From Pollenia angustigena (lineage: Eukaryota; Arthropoda; Insecta; Diptera; Polleniidae): a stretch of 64,000 bases of DNA. The notes under the pieces were generated by a model that worked only from the letters and a program-made list of their open reading frames with translations, did not search any database and was not told the DNA's origin. The position numbers and the translations under genes are program-made. The DNA lies in NCBI GenBank assembly GCA_930367215.1, contig OV884056.1:51398308-51462307 (forward strand), given 5' to 3'. Below, piece after piece: positions 22,138 through 32,339 of the stretch; the stretch's first letter is position 1, and each line of letters opens with the position of its first letter.

Positions 22138-23498
22138 AATTATTCGCCTTTTAGCTTTGTTCGAATAATTCAAATAATTGTTTTTGTTCGTTCGATCTAA
22201 CGATTAAATCTGAAAAATTATTCGATTAATCGATGAGAATAACGAATAAAAAAAATTACATATTTTAAATAAGATACATCCGTCCGTTAATTTGCAACTA
22301 TGGAAAATCTTCCATTTTCTTCTTTATTTTTTCTCAAATCCACTATGACTTCTTTTTTTGATGCGTACAACTTTTCATCTTAGGTCCATATCGTTGTATT
22401 ACTTAAAGGAATCGTAAAATCCTTAATTCTTAAATAATCCGATACAACTTTGGATTTTCGAAAGGCGTTTGCAGACCTTCCATCTTCAGCCAAACTTCTG
22501 CGTACAACTTCTTCTATAAAAAAAACCGCTGTCTCTCTGTATGTATTTTTTCATTGGAAGAGGTTCGGCATATTTTGATGTCGTTGGATTATCTTCTACT
22601 ACATCGTTTTCAATTGTAATGTTGTGACACTTATGCTATATTCACACTTTAAACGCGTTTAAGCAACTCGAGCGTGATTAAGCTCTAATCACATGAAAAT
22701 TAAGATGATTAACCATATATTGAAGTTATTTGTTAATTAAACTTAATCAGTTCATTAACCACATCGAATCCTCTGAACATACCTCAAACTGAGTATAATA
22801 TAGAATCGGTCACCATGTAAGTACCCGCCTCGTGTACAACCGACCATGATTTCTTCTTAATGTTTTTATTTGACTTTAAATAACTCGTAAGTTTTCACAA
22901 TTCTTTAATTAATATGTTTAAAATGATGTTCTGATCACTTTATTAAAGTATTTTTATCCGTTTTTAATAATTTAAAGAAATTTAAATTTGTTTGTTGCAT
23001 TTTTTTTTCTTTATCATCTGTCATCTAAATCATCTCAAATGTAATGTGAACGGCTCTGATTAACTTAATCAACATTTCATGAAAATTGTTTAACGTTTGA
23101 TTTAAAAAGAAAACAGCTGTTACAATTGTTTGTCAAAGATTTGTTTAATACGAACATAAGACACATTTTTGGAATACAATGAATACTTAACACGGTTTTT
23201 GCCTACTAAACATTGAGATTAATTACAATGATACAACAATACAACAACATTTTTTACTTTTTCTACAATTTGTATAAAATCACTTAAAACGTATGAGAAT
23301 AAATCAAATTCTAAGCTTTTATTTCTTATTAGTCTTTTATTAATTTATTTTTTACTAAAAAAAAAATTGTTCGATTAATCGACATAATTTAATCAATTTA
23401 TTCGTTATTCGAAAATCGCCATTTTAAAATTATTCGAACAAGAGTTTGTTTTTGTTTGATCGATTAATCGAATTATTCTTAATCGGTTGACAACTCTA
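22138..23498 (-). mobile_element. hAT-like element, ATTCGATTAATCGA family, copy A
   Basis: Ends TAGAGTTGTCAA...TTGACAACTCTA with perfect 8-bp duplication atatgtat (22130-22137, 23499-23506). Subterminal words ATTCGATTAATCGA, GATTAATCGA and TTCGAATAATT fill both end regions. Inside, the minus strand at about 22330-22600 has broken coding-like sequence (a RSLAEDGRSANAFRKSKVV-like stretch) that resembles hobo-type transposase, so it may be a decayed autonomous element. Confidence 0.88.
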
Positions 23499-24071
23499 AT
23501 ATGTATATTGTTGGATTTAAAAATAAAAATTCTTAAAATTTCAGGAGAGCCAAAAAAACTGTTTATGTAAAAATGGTGTTAATATTTAAAAAAAAAATTT
23601 GTTCCCTTATGGAAAAAGTCCAATTTCAAGAAAGTTTTGCTATGCCTTTTTAAATTTTGTAAGTAGCTAGAGATGTGAAATGAGAATTAATTTATGAAAA
23701 AAGTCATTTTGAGTTGTGACCCTTTAGTATTTTGGGTGCGATATACTACATACATATGTATTAAAAAACTTTTCTGTTTGTGTAATTTTTTTTTCCATTT
23801 TTTCCATGTGTCCTGGTTGATAGGTTCAAACTTCTGGCAGCCCTAATGTAAATGCATAGTATGAACTTTATAAGTACATGCTCTTATATGGGATTTAGGC
23901 GAAGACTTAATACTTGATTTTAATTATGAGGGCGTTATATACATATAAATATACTTTTTAAGAAATTTTTGGACTTGTTACATCCTTAGTTAAATGCATT
24001 TTTATTCTTTTCCTCTACCAATTCCATCAAAACAAGCTAAAAATCTATCTGAATTCCTTATTATTTCACAT

Positions 24072-24611
24072 AAAGGATGTCTCAATAAGAGTGCACATTT
24101 TTAATTTTGTGTAATTTTTTTGCGCAAGTGGAAGCTCTGAAATTTGGTAGCTTTTCACATATGTTTATTCAGATTATTAATAATAATTATGAAAATTTAT
24201 TTAAAAAATTTAGAAAGTTATGCTGAGACCGCTCGAAAAAAGTCGGTTTTACCGATGGTCAAGTGGCGTGGTTGGGTCTTACTTTTTTGAACATGAGCCC
24301 GAAATTGCAGTGACTGTGGCCTTAACTGTTCCGCTAGATCTGGACGACATGCGGTTTCAGCAAAACGGTGTCTCCTGCCACACCGGAGATGAAGGAATCG
24401 ATTTATTGCGATAAACGATTTCCAAAACAAATATCTCAAGAAACTCTGATGTCGACTGGCCACCAAGATTAGGCGATTTTACGCCATGCTATTTTTTGTG
24501 GGGTTTGGTGAAATGTCGCGTTTATGCGAAAAACTAGAAACAGTTCCTGAGCTTAAATCCGATATACTACGCGTCACCGGTGAGAAATAGACACAGGACT
24601 GAGACACCCTA
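24072..24611 (+). pseudogene. Mariner-like transposase relic
   Basis: Ends AGGATGTCTCAATA and inverted AGGGTGTCTCAGTC. On the plus strand, three broken pieces resemble the C-terminal half of mariner transposase: a GYFFEHE-like start near 24268, FQQNGVSCHT (24354-24383) and WPPRLGDFTPCYFLWG (about 24457-24507), followed by VKCRVYA. At the second catalytic position, where mariner has Asp in FQQDG, this copy has Asn. The N-terminal half is deleted and the frame has stops, so it is inactive. Confidence 0.8.
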
Positions 24612-24811
24612 TATATATATATGTATAGCACAGTGAATTTTAAAGTATGTACGTAAATTTTTTGTTGTTCTAATAACACAACTACATAGTTAAAAAATAT
24701 TTATTTAATTTAAGTGCAATAAGGGTAAAATAGTACCATTTTTACAGAATTGAGTACAATTTGTAGAATGTCATTTATCATCCCTGAAAAGCAGCGTACT
24801 TTGAGATAAAC

Positions 24812-25903
24812 CAGGGATGATACATTTTTAAATTTTAAAATCGTACTTTTTCGGCCCCAATAGTACTAAAACTTTTTTTTTTATAAATTATTTTATTTTT
24901 AAAAACAAAAATTTAATACAACAAAAACAAATGGTAATTATACATAATAATAGGGTGGGTAAAATTTTTTCCCGTCAAAAGCACATCGCGATTCTTATTC
25001 TATAAGTCATTCCAAGAAACTTTGCCAAAGAAACAATAGGTCAAAAATTAATTTCGAGCCCCGGATTTTCAAAATAGTTAGATTTCCATAATATTCAAAA
25101 ATAGAGGCAAACAATTTGTACTTAATTTAGCAAGACCTGTATCATGCGGTTTTTAGGATCGAGAAATTCATTAATTTTTATTTTTGATTGCCGCCAGAGA
25201 GTGTTTTATACACTTTTTAGAATTTATCGTTTTTTTTTTTGTGGAAAATTTACAAATACTTCTCAAAACACAATCTCTTCAAAATAATTCGGAGTAGAAT
25301 AATAGTGGAGTGGGCTCCAACTGTTCCAAAATTGTTTTGATTACTTTTTGACATGTCAACCATCTTGTTGACAAATATTTGAAAATATTATGAGTTCGTT
25401 CCAAAATAATCTGAGAGGAATTCGTCTCTTCTACTGTGTATAACTTTTGCAGAAACTTGTCAATATCATCAGAAAATGCACGTTTATATGCTTCCGCTGA
25501 CACTAAATTTATAATGTGTCATAAGCAGTTGTTCAATGAACAAGTGCAAAAATTTATTCACAACAGCAAAGTTCATTGTTTGGTGCAAATGGTCTTGCAA
25601 AAGAGAAAATGCAAAATATCAAAGCTGTTTTGCTAAATCCAACAACAAGAAATAGAGTTTCGCCTAGATTTCATAAAAAAGCTGTGACATTTTGCATTTT
25701 TGCAAGACTATTTGCACCAAACACTAGACTCCGCTTATATTCATTGGACAGTAAATACGAGTTGCCATTTTATATCAATTATAAATATGTAGGTTTGAAA
25801 AATTTGGAAGTATGTAGTACTAAATGAGTCACAGGGGTACCAGCGTTCTTTTTATTTTATATTGTACCAAAAAAGTACAATTGTACATACTTTATCAACC
25901 CTG
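24812..25903 (-). mobile_element. hAT-like element, GTACTTTT family, copy B
   Basis: Ends CAGGGATGATACA...TATCAACCCTG, perfect 8-bp duplication agataaac (24804-24811, 25904-25911). GTACTTTTT, AGTACTAAA and GTACAATTGTACA words sit near the ends. It contains transposase remains on the minus strand (25279-25503). It ends 103 bp before the U1 snRNA start, so its right duplication marks the upstream limit of the intact U1 promoter region. Confidence 0.92.
25279..25503 (-). pseudogene. hAT-type transposase fragment
   Basis: 74 open codons, including STRWLTCQKVIKTILEQ, like the (T/C)RWL-(S/T) region of hAT transposases and their domesticated relatives. Upstream on the minus strand (to about 25700) more coding-like sequence is broken by frameshifts. 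It lies inside a hAT-like element with intact 8-bp duplication, so it is the decayed transposase of that element or a close relative. Confidence 0.6.
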
Positions 25904-25945
25904 AGATAAACTAAATGTTCTTCGCACTTGGTTTCTTTTTTAAAA

Positions 25946-25966
25946 CAATTCTTATTCAGTTTATAA
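25946..25966 (+). promoter_or_regulatory. Candidate PSEA of the U1 gene
   Basis: AATTCTTATTCAGTTTATA lies at -61 to -41 relative to the U1 start, exactly where Drosophila snRNA genes have the 21-bp proximal sequence element. The ATTC...A...GTTT pattern is compatible with my recollection of insect PSEA but is not a strong match. Confidence 0.45.
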
Positions 25967-26006
25967 ATGATATCTGTTAAGAACTTAAGTTTGTTCAGAG
26001 AAAAGC

Positions 26007-26170
26007 ATACTTACCTGGCGTAGGGGTTACCGTGATCATGAAGGCGGTTCCCCCGGAGTGAGGCTTGACCATTGCACCTTCGGTTGAGTTGACCTCCGCG
26101 ATTATTCCTAATGCGAATAACTCGTGCGTGTAATTTTTGGTAGCCGGGAATGGCGTTCGCGCCGTCCCGA
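26007..26170 (+). ncRNA. U1: U1 spliceosomal snRNA
   Basis: 164 nt, the length of insect U1. It starts ATACTTACCTG, the region that pairs with 5' splice sites. Stem-loop I has loop GATCATGAAG, where U1-70K binds; the usual C is T at one position that is known to tolerate change. Stem-loop II has CCATTGCACC. The Sm site AATTTTTGG is at 26132-26140. The final hairpin GGCG-TTCG-CGCC ends in GTCCCGA. No A-tail or target duplication surrounds it and the 5' end is complete, so it looks like a gene and not a retropseudogene. It would be transcribed by Pol II from a PSE promoter. It is the only host gene seen in the window. Confidence 0.92.
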
Positions 26171-26335
26171 CATTATTATATAAATTTCACATCCTCAACT
26201 AGGAAGCCCCTAGTAGGGGCAGGCAGCGTTAGTTTACTGCAAGTCTAGATCAGCAGTGATGCCAACTTTTTAAGAGCAAAAAGCACTTTAAAATTTAAAA
26301 CAAGCACTAAAAAGCACTATTTCGAGTCTCAGAAA

Positions 26336-27753
26336 CAGGATTACCGTTGGAAATTTTCGAAAAGGGTCACAAAAAGGGTATTTTCCAGAAAAAGGGGTCA
26401 AAAAAAGGGTATTTCAATAAAAAAAGGGTCAAGTTTTTTATTAGCAGATTTCCCATTTTAATGAACATAATAAGATCAAGTTTTTTTATAAGCAAACAAA
26501 AAAATAATATTTCAGGTAGGAAGAGCTCAAAAAACTTAATTTTTTTATGGAATGCTCTGTCCTATTTTAAACACCTGACAAAATGTTTATTATTTATCAT
26601 TATAGCTAATTTTTTAATACTTTTAATGTAATTTTCCGATTTAGTGATGTAAAATAATTTTAGTGTTTGTTTTAAATTTTGCAATCGTTCGCAAATTGTA
26701 ACCATTTTCTCGATTAAAGCGATTTTTTCCTTTAAGTGTCAGATTTTTTAAAGCTTTTACCGCTGTTACCATACCGCTGTTACCAAATATATGGGAATTT
26801 CCGCTAATTTAGCAATTTTTACCTCTTGTTTTCATTCCTGTTAGGGCACTCTCAACACTGTCGATTCAAAAGAAGGCGAAAAGTTCAATACCTTTTGCCA
26901 TTATTAAGGGCGAATTTTTTTGAATAAAACATGCTACTCTTTAAGAGAGCAAAAACATAACAAATATTTATATGAGTTATGTTTGCTTTTAGGGAAATTG
27001 TACTTTACTATCCAAAATCAAGGAGAAGAAAGCATGGAATTGTAAGTTTATACTTTGAGTCTGTTCCATATCAAGCAATGCTTATTTCGAAAACATTTGT
27101 TTAAGCTGTTATGATACTTGCTATTTTTTGTATTTTTTCTATATTGGAGAACAGTGCAGAACAGAACATATATTTGCATAGGAAAACTGACTAAGTGTAA
27201 AGAGTATGATTATATCATAAAAAATCTTAAAATGTCAAACAAATATACATGTGTTATCGATAAATAATCTAAGACTGTCAAAAAAAATATAAAATTTGTC
27301 AACTTTAATTTGACATTTCCAGATTAATTGTTAGCACTGTTGCCAATTTTTTTAGTTTTACATCGAAAGAAACGGTTTTTAACTTTTGTTTTGCGATTTT
27401 TAGCTTTTATGACGGTTTTTTGTGGGGAAAAAACGTGGGCAGTATTGTTTGTTTTGTTTACATTTTATCAAATTGTATTTCTTGTTCTTTCTCGCATTTG
27501 TTGTTTCATTCAGTCAATCCTAAAAAAATCCAATACAATAAATAGCAAGTATCATAACACCTTTAGCACTTCTGTTCCGCAGTGTTGACAAAAACCAAAA
27601 TGTGAGAGCTGGAAATAGCTGGAAAGGGTCAAAAAGTGTCATAAAATAGGTGATAATGATACAAAAGTATAATATAAAAAAAGGGTCATAAAAGGTATCA
27701 ACACCGTCGAAAAAGGGTCAAATTGATACTTTAGTATCACAACGGTAACGCTG
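26336..27753 (+). mobile_element. hAT-like MITE, AAAAGGGTC family, copy 1
   Basis: Ends CAGGATTACCGTTGG...CACAACGGTAACGCTG with perfect 8-bp duplication ctcagaaa (26328-26335, 27754-27761). AAAAGGGTC and AAAAAGGGGTC recur at the left (five times in 60 bp) and right ends. A second copy (32548-33584) is nearly colinear. Copy 1 is longer mainly because of the Harbinger-like insertion 27114-27562. Confidence 0.93.
27114..27562. mobile_element. Harbinger-like MITE, AGSTGTTATGATACTTGC ends
   Basis: Inverted ends AGCTGTTATGATACTTGC and GCAAGTATCATAACACCT, flanked by TTA on both sides. Copy 2 of the host element reads straight across at this point (CGTTTAGCAC), which proves insertion. No ORF of known type. 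Confidence 0.78.
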
Positions 27754-29000
27754 CTCAGAAAGCGTAAAAAAAGCACTAAGGCATTTTTACAATTTAATTA
27801 AACACCTCCATAATTTAAAAAAATAGCGACGGCTTTGATGGGTCCAATTTTCATTTAAGATTAAATAATAAATATATTTACATTTGTATATAAACATTTT
27901 TTTAAATTTTTAAATGTATTATTATTATCTTCAATGAAAATAATATCATCCAAATCATTTGGCCTGTTGCAATTACCGAAAATTTTTAATGACCGACCAT
28001 TGTTTATAAAACTTAATGACAGCATATATTTTAATAAACATCTTTAAATTGTATCGTTAAAATATATATAAATTAAAATCGTGCAAAGTTAAATGAAACA
28101 ATTGACTTTTGATATTATCCAATTATTTAAACATATGTACGCTTCTGAATAAAGAACACACATAAGGTATAAGTGCACAACACGTCGAAAACTAAAGCGC
28201 ATGAAAAAAGGCAGGTTATACAACGCTCGTTAAAGAAAGTATTTTCTGTCAGCTGTTTTTAATTTATTTAACACTTTGCATATACCAAGCTTCTGCTCTT
28301 TTTTTTGTTTTTAAAGTCTTTGCGTTTTATTTGTACGGTTTCCGACTGCATGTTGTTTAACAATTCCATATATTTTCGAATCCATATTCTATTTTTGAAA
28401 CAGTGTCTACATCTTAAAAAAAATGTTTACCGAAATACATCGTTTTTATTACTATTACTAATATGTTGTCAACGCTAAAAAGTGCATCGTTTCGTAAAAT
28501 GTCCAAATTGCTAGGAAGCCTAGGCTTTTGTCTCGTAAAACGAATGTTACTTTCTTTTATCACTTTTTTGTCATTTGAAATCATAAAATCTTTACAAGCA
28601 TTCTCAAAATTGTACCTATATAATCGTAGTTTTAAAAAATGTTGAAAAAAAAATAAAAATTGTAAAAAGCACTAAAGGCACTAACGAAAAATTGAAAAAG
28701 CACCAAGTTAGTGCTTTTTTTAGTTTGGCACTATGGATCAAATTTTGGCGTTTTGAGGAATCAAAAAGCACCATAAATAGTGCCAAAAGCACTAAGTTGA
28801 CATCACTGTAGATCAGTGTTATCCAAATCTTCATTTTCTGTCAGTGTTACCACCAGCAAAATTCAAAATTACACTTGAGATTAAGCAAAATTACCCTGTT
28901 CAAATGAAATTACACTTGATATAAAATTGAATGAATATTTAATAAAAAGACATTTACAAAGAAGCAAAAATACAACAAACTCATTGAAAGAAGATCAAAC

Positions 29001-29536
29001 CAGTGTTCGAAAATAAACACTACATTATTTAACGTTCGGTTCGCACACACAGGAACGATATCTATTTTTTTAGTGATTGTGTAGACATACATAGCCCTTA
29101 ATAACGTTCGTAACCATTTTCAAGAAAGAACCGAACATTATATAATGTTCGGTTCCTCGTTAAAAAACAGAACAATTGTAGTGATACTGTAGACAAACAT
29201 TATGTTTTAATGTTCTATAATGTTTTTTTCGTGTGTGTATTTTGTTTTTGTAAAAAATGTTTCGTTTTTTTTATCAGCCAAAAGCGACAAACATTAACGA
29301 GCCGAACAGAACACATTGAAGTTTGTGGTTTAAAAAAAAAACGAACGGAATTAAATGTTCATTTCTTTTGTTGAGTTTGATAAAAACAGTAATATTTTTT
29401 GTTCGAAAGATGACTAACAGGGAAACGTTATTTTTTTAATGATTTTCTACACAAACACTATTACCGTTTGTGTTTTCCACAAATCTACCGAACCGAACAT
29501 TAAGAAACGATATTTAGTGTTTATTTTCGAACACTG
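29001..29536. mobile_element. hAT-like MITE, CAGTGTTCGAAAATAAAC family
   Basis: 22-bp inverted ends begin CAGTGTTCGAAAATAAACAC. Perfect 8-bp duplication gatcaaac (28993-29000, 29537-29544). ACGTTCGGTT and GAACATTA words, often inverted, recur inside. Copy 2 of the host element lacks it. A truncated relative is at 4088-4354. Confidence 0.92.
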
Positions 29537-29991
29537 GATCAAACTGTTAAGATTCTTATTGTTGTTTAAAATAAATTAACAAAAATAAAATAACAAAAAA
29601 AAAAAAAAAACAATTAAAAGCACATAAAATAAAACTCCTAAAATGATGAGTTTAACTTCCACATTTGGTTAGGGAAGGTTAAAAATTCTCATTGCTATTC
29701 CTTTAAAATTGGTGTTTTTTTTTTAAGCCCGATAGAGCTTACGAAGGATAGCAGTCAAACGAACTGTCAACTGCTCTCACTTTTTGCTCAGGCACATCAT
29801 CATAAATATATTCATTCCTGAACAACGCCACCAAATTATTCACATTGACTTTCAGCCATCGATTTTCGCAACTTGTAGGCGACTTCATGATTAAAATGAC
29901 GTAACTTATTTTTTCACAAATTAAGGTGATGTTTTGACTTAGAGAAAATAAACTGTCAATTAGACTTCAAGGCCGCGCGATGTGACACCTC

Positions 29992-30270
29992 TTGATTGTT
30001 TTCCGTAGGGCTGTGAAGTCACTGGTTTGTGCTGATAAACCAGCAAAAATTGACGTCCTGGATGTTAACATTGTTCATTTTATCCGTGACATGCAGCCAG
30101 CAATGCTCGAAAAAGAAGATCAAAATTGGACGTCTGCAATGCATTTCGTCAAGGACAGGCGCGGTGCCTGTTTGCGATTAAAATTAATTTTTTGTATTGT
30201 CTACCATTTTAAGTTTCATGGTTTTAAAATAATACCGTTTATAACTGTAATTCAGTTTAACAATAGTTAA
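29992..30270 (+). other. Unassigned 92-codon ORF inside a hAT-like element
   Basis: Translates to a basic, partly helical-looking peptide (FRRAVKSLVCADKPAKIDVL...). The matching segment of copy 2 (about 37240-37390) keeps similar DNA but with a gap and stops. The minus strand is also coding-like here (a CHIARP...SLIDxLFSLNQHI-type reading in both copies), so the real coding strand is uncertain. It could be a remnant of transposase or of a captured gene. No family recognised. Confidence 0.3.
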
Positions 30271-30750
30271 GGGCGTTAAATATTTTTTAAACTAAACGTT
30301 GCCAGATAAAAATAAAATTAGTTATATGTTTGAATATTGGAAACATTTCTTCCCCCAGGCTAGTTTTTAATTTGAATAACTTTTTTCAATAGACTTTAGG
30401 TTCTTAATCATTATGTAAGTAATCTTTATCCAAATCTAAGAGTTGTCTTGCGACATTCATTATCGAACTTTGGAAAATATATATATTTAATGATGGAAGA
30501 CTTTTCTTAAAAAGCCACCGATACTTTGGTTCCGAAGACTGTGCATTTTTTATCAACAGTATTTAAAAAGAAATAAATGTTATCACTGATATCGAATCTT
30601 GATTCTATTTGGGATCTGAAGTAAGAATTTCAAATTACACTTGAATTACACCTAATAGAAATTACCCACGCTCTACCCACGACAGTAAAAATTATACCAA
30701 ATTCGGGTTATTACCCACAAAGTGGCAACACTGTTTTCTGTGCACAATAG

Positions 30751-32087
30751 CAGAGTTGCCAATTTAGCGCCTTTGGCGCTAGATTAAGCGCTTTTTAACT
30801 GTCGAAAAGGCGCATATTTTTTCCTTAGCGCTTTTTTTAAAAAGAGCGCTTTTATTGATACCCAACATTTTTGTACTTTTATTTGCATACATTAAAATCA
30901 AGACACATTTAACCAAAATTTGTTTCCGTTTTGAAAATACTTTACTCTGAAAAGCATTCTATACAAGGAAAGAAGTTTATTTTCTAAAGAAATCCATTTC
31001 GTTTCTTAAAACAAGAAAATTCAAAACTAAATAACTGATTTTAACTTATTTTGTTCGTATTAAGTAAAAGTATCTTAAATAAAGAAACATTTTCTCATGA
31101 TTAAAAAATTCACGTTTTTGGTATATGATCAAAAATTTCAAGAAGCATTTATTTAATATTAGTCTGATTTTAAAATAGCATCAAGAAACAAAGTTTTTTT
31201 TATAAACTAACAAGTGCTATACGTTTTTATAGAAAACTTTTAGGCTTTTCTTCTGATTTTGTAAAATAAAAAGCAAAGAAAACTTGATTTAAGTAACTAT
31301 AGAATTAAAATTAATTTTTTAGCTGTATTTTAGTAAATTTTAGTTCGCTTTGAGTCACAACTTTTTGCTTATGTTTATATACAATAAGAAATTTTTGGCT
31401 TGGACGAGAATAGTGCAACATTTTCGTGGTTCAAGACATATTTTCTGGTGAATTAGTTAATAATTCTTTCCGTGTATAGTTGAAATTATATTACTTTAAT
31501 CTTCCTTAAATATCAGAAAAGGCTTTTTAAAAATATTAATGTTTTATTAACACTGCTCGGCAAAAAACTAAAAAAAAGTCGATCTAGAGAACTTGATTAT
31601 GTGATTTTAATTCACTTTAGCGTGCTAAATGCAAATAGTTTATTCAATCACGTCTAGTTAACATTTTGTTTACTGATTTCTTGCTTTTTTTATTCATAAT
31701 ATACCTGGATTTCTGATAAATGATAAAAATACTAATTTGCATGGAAAAATATAATACAAAATATAAAATAATTATTTGTAAAATATCAATATCGTTCTCA
31801 AGTTATGATAAAATATATGTAGCATAAATGCCTTATTTCGGTCAAAATATAAGTCTAGCCCATAAAAGAACAAGACATGATAGAAACAACTGAAAACGGA
31901 TTTGAATTTAGCGCAGTAGTATCTTTGTTTTTCATAAATTTTTATTTAAAACGATTTTTTTTGACGGCCAGTGTTAGTAATAAAACTTGGATCTTAAACA
32001 TGTCATTAAGTTTTTTATTTAAATTTTATTTAGCGCTTTTTGATTGGAGACACGGCGCTTTTTGATTAGAAATAGTTCACAACCCTG
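30751..32087 (+). mobile_element. hAT-like MITE, GCGCTTTT family, copy 1
   Basis: Ends CAGAGTTGCCAATTTAGCGC...GTGAACTATTT..CACAACCCTG; 1337 bp. AGCGCTTTTT repeats sit near both ends (30765-30850; 32030-32065). Flanking octamers (cacaatag, gttatcca) differ, so no duplication is visible. Copy 2 lies 252 bp away in opposite orientation. Confidence 0.85.
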
Positions 32088-32339
32088 GTTATCCAGCTAG
32101 CATACCGAGCTACCTAAATAAGAGCGGCAAGCGTCTGTTTTATGTCAAAGCTTTTAAGTTTTTCGCAGTTTATACGAAATAAACCTTTAGAACGCGAATT
32201 TAACACCACCCGGCTGGGAAATCTTATTTGATAGATCGCTTGGCCGTTTTATTTTATTGAAAATGTATTGGCAATAGAATTTTCATGTTTAAAAAAACGC
32301 TTGCCGCTCTTGTTTAGGTAGCTCAGATAGGCTGTTAGT
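32088..32339. repeat. Spacer with its own inverted repeat between the two GCGCTTTT copies
   Basis: AGCTACCTAAATAAGAGCGG (near 32109) and its inverted near-copy CCGCTCTTGTTTAGGTAGCT (near 32304) bound the spacer; the match continues into CAAGCG. It looks like a small TIR element or its remains sitting at the centre of the larger inverted pair. No duplication could be fixed. Confidence 0.6.

Larger units (their letters stand above)
20868..23845. mobile_element. hAT-like element, CCTGGTTT family
   Basis: Ends TAGGCCTGCCA...TGGCAGCCCTA with perfect 8-bp duplication atgtaaat (20860-20867, 23846-23853). CCTGGTTTT repeats lie near the left end (20874-20945) and a CCTGGTTG near the right. It carries two nested elements, 21129-21378 and 22138-23498. 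A small ORF at 21707-21910 (67 codons, Cys-rich middle) has no recognised family. Confidence 0.85.
20586..24786. mobile_element. hAT-like element, GTACTTTT family, copy A, carrying nested elements
   Basis: Left end CAGGGATGATATAGTCAGTA and right end CATTTATCATCCCTG match the ends of copy B (24812-25903). GTACTTTT, GTACTATT and GTACAATT words cluster at both ends. The interior is occupied by the CCTGG element (20868-23845) and a mariner relic (24072-24611). Flanking octamers (aaccacag, aaaagcag) are only partly alike, so the duplication is degraded. Confidence 0.7.
26254..28808 (+). mobile_element. hAT-like element, AAGCACTAAA family
   Basis: Ends CAGTGATGCCAACTT...AAGTTGACATCACTG with perfect 8-bp duplication tagatcag (26246-26253, 28809-28816). 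AAAAGCACT(AA) repeats cluster at both ends (26278-26320; 28664-28795). Another element (26336-27753) is inserted 82 bp from the left end. The minus strand at about 28380-28610 has coding-like pieces shared with 18950-19200 (including KKVIKESNIRFTRQK), possibly old transposase. Confidence 0.92.
28842..30733 (+). mobile_element. hAT-like element, TTACAC/TTACCC family, copy 1
   Basis: Ends CAGTGTTACCACC...GTGGCAACACTG, perfect 8-bp duplication ttttctgt (28834-28841, 30734-30741). AAATTACAC(TTGA) and TTACCC words lie near both ends. One MITE (29001-29536) is nested. The middle holds a 92-codon ORF (29992-30270) conserved in part in copy 2 (35243-38030). Confidence 0.92.

Noticed and set aside
27330..27360. 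AGCACTGTTGCCAATTTT as another hAT-like end inside 27114-27562
   Set aside because: No partner end or duplication; the Harbinger-like boundaries explain the whole insert.
31877..32065. 62-codon ORF in the GCGCTTTT element
   Set aside because: The twin copy has the frame disrupted, and the peptide is low complexity.
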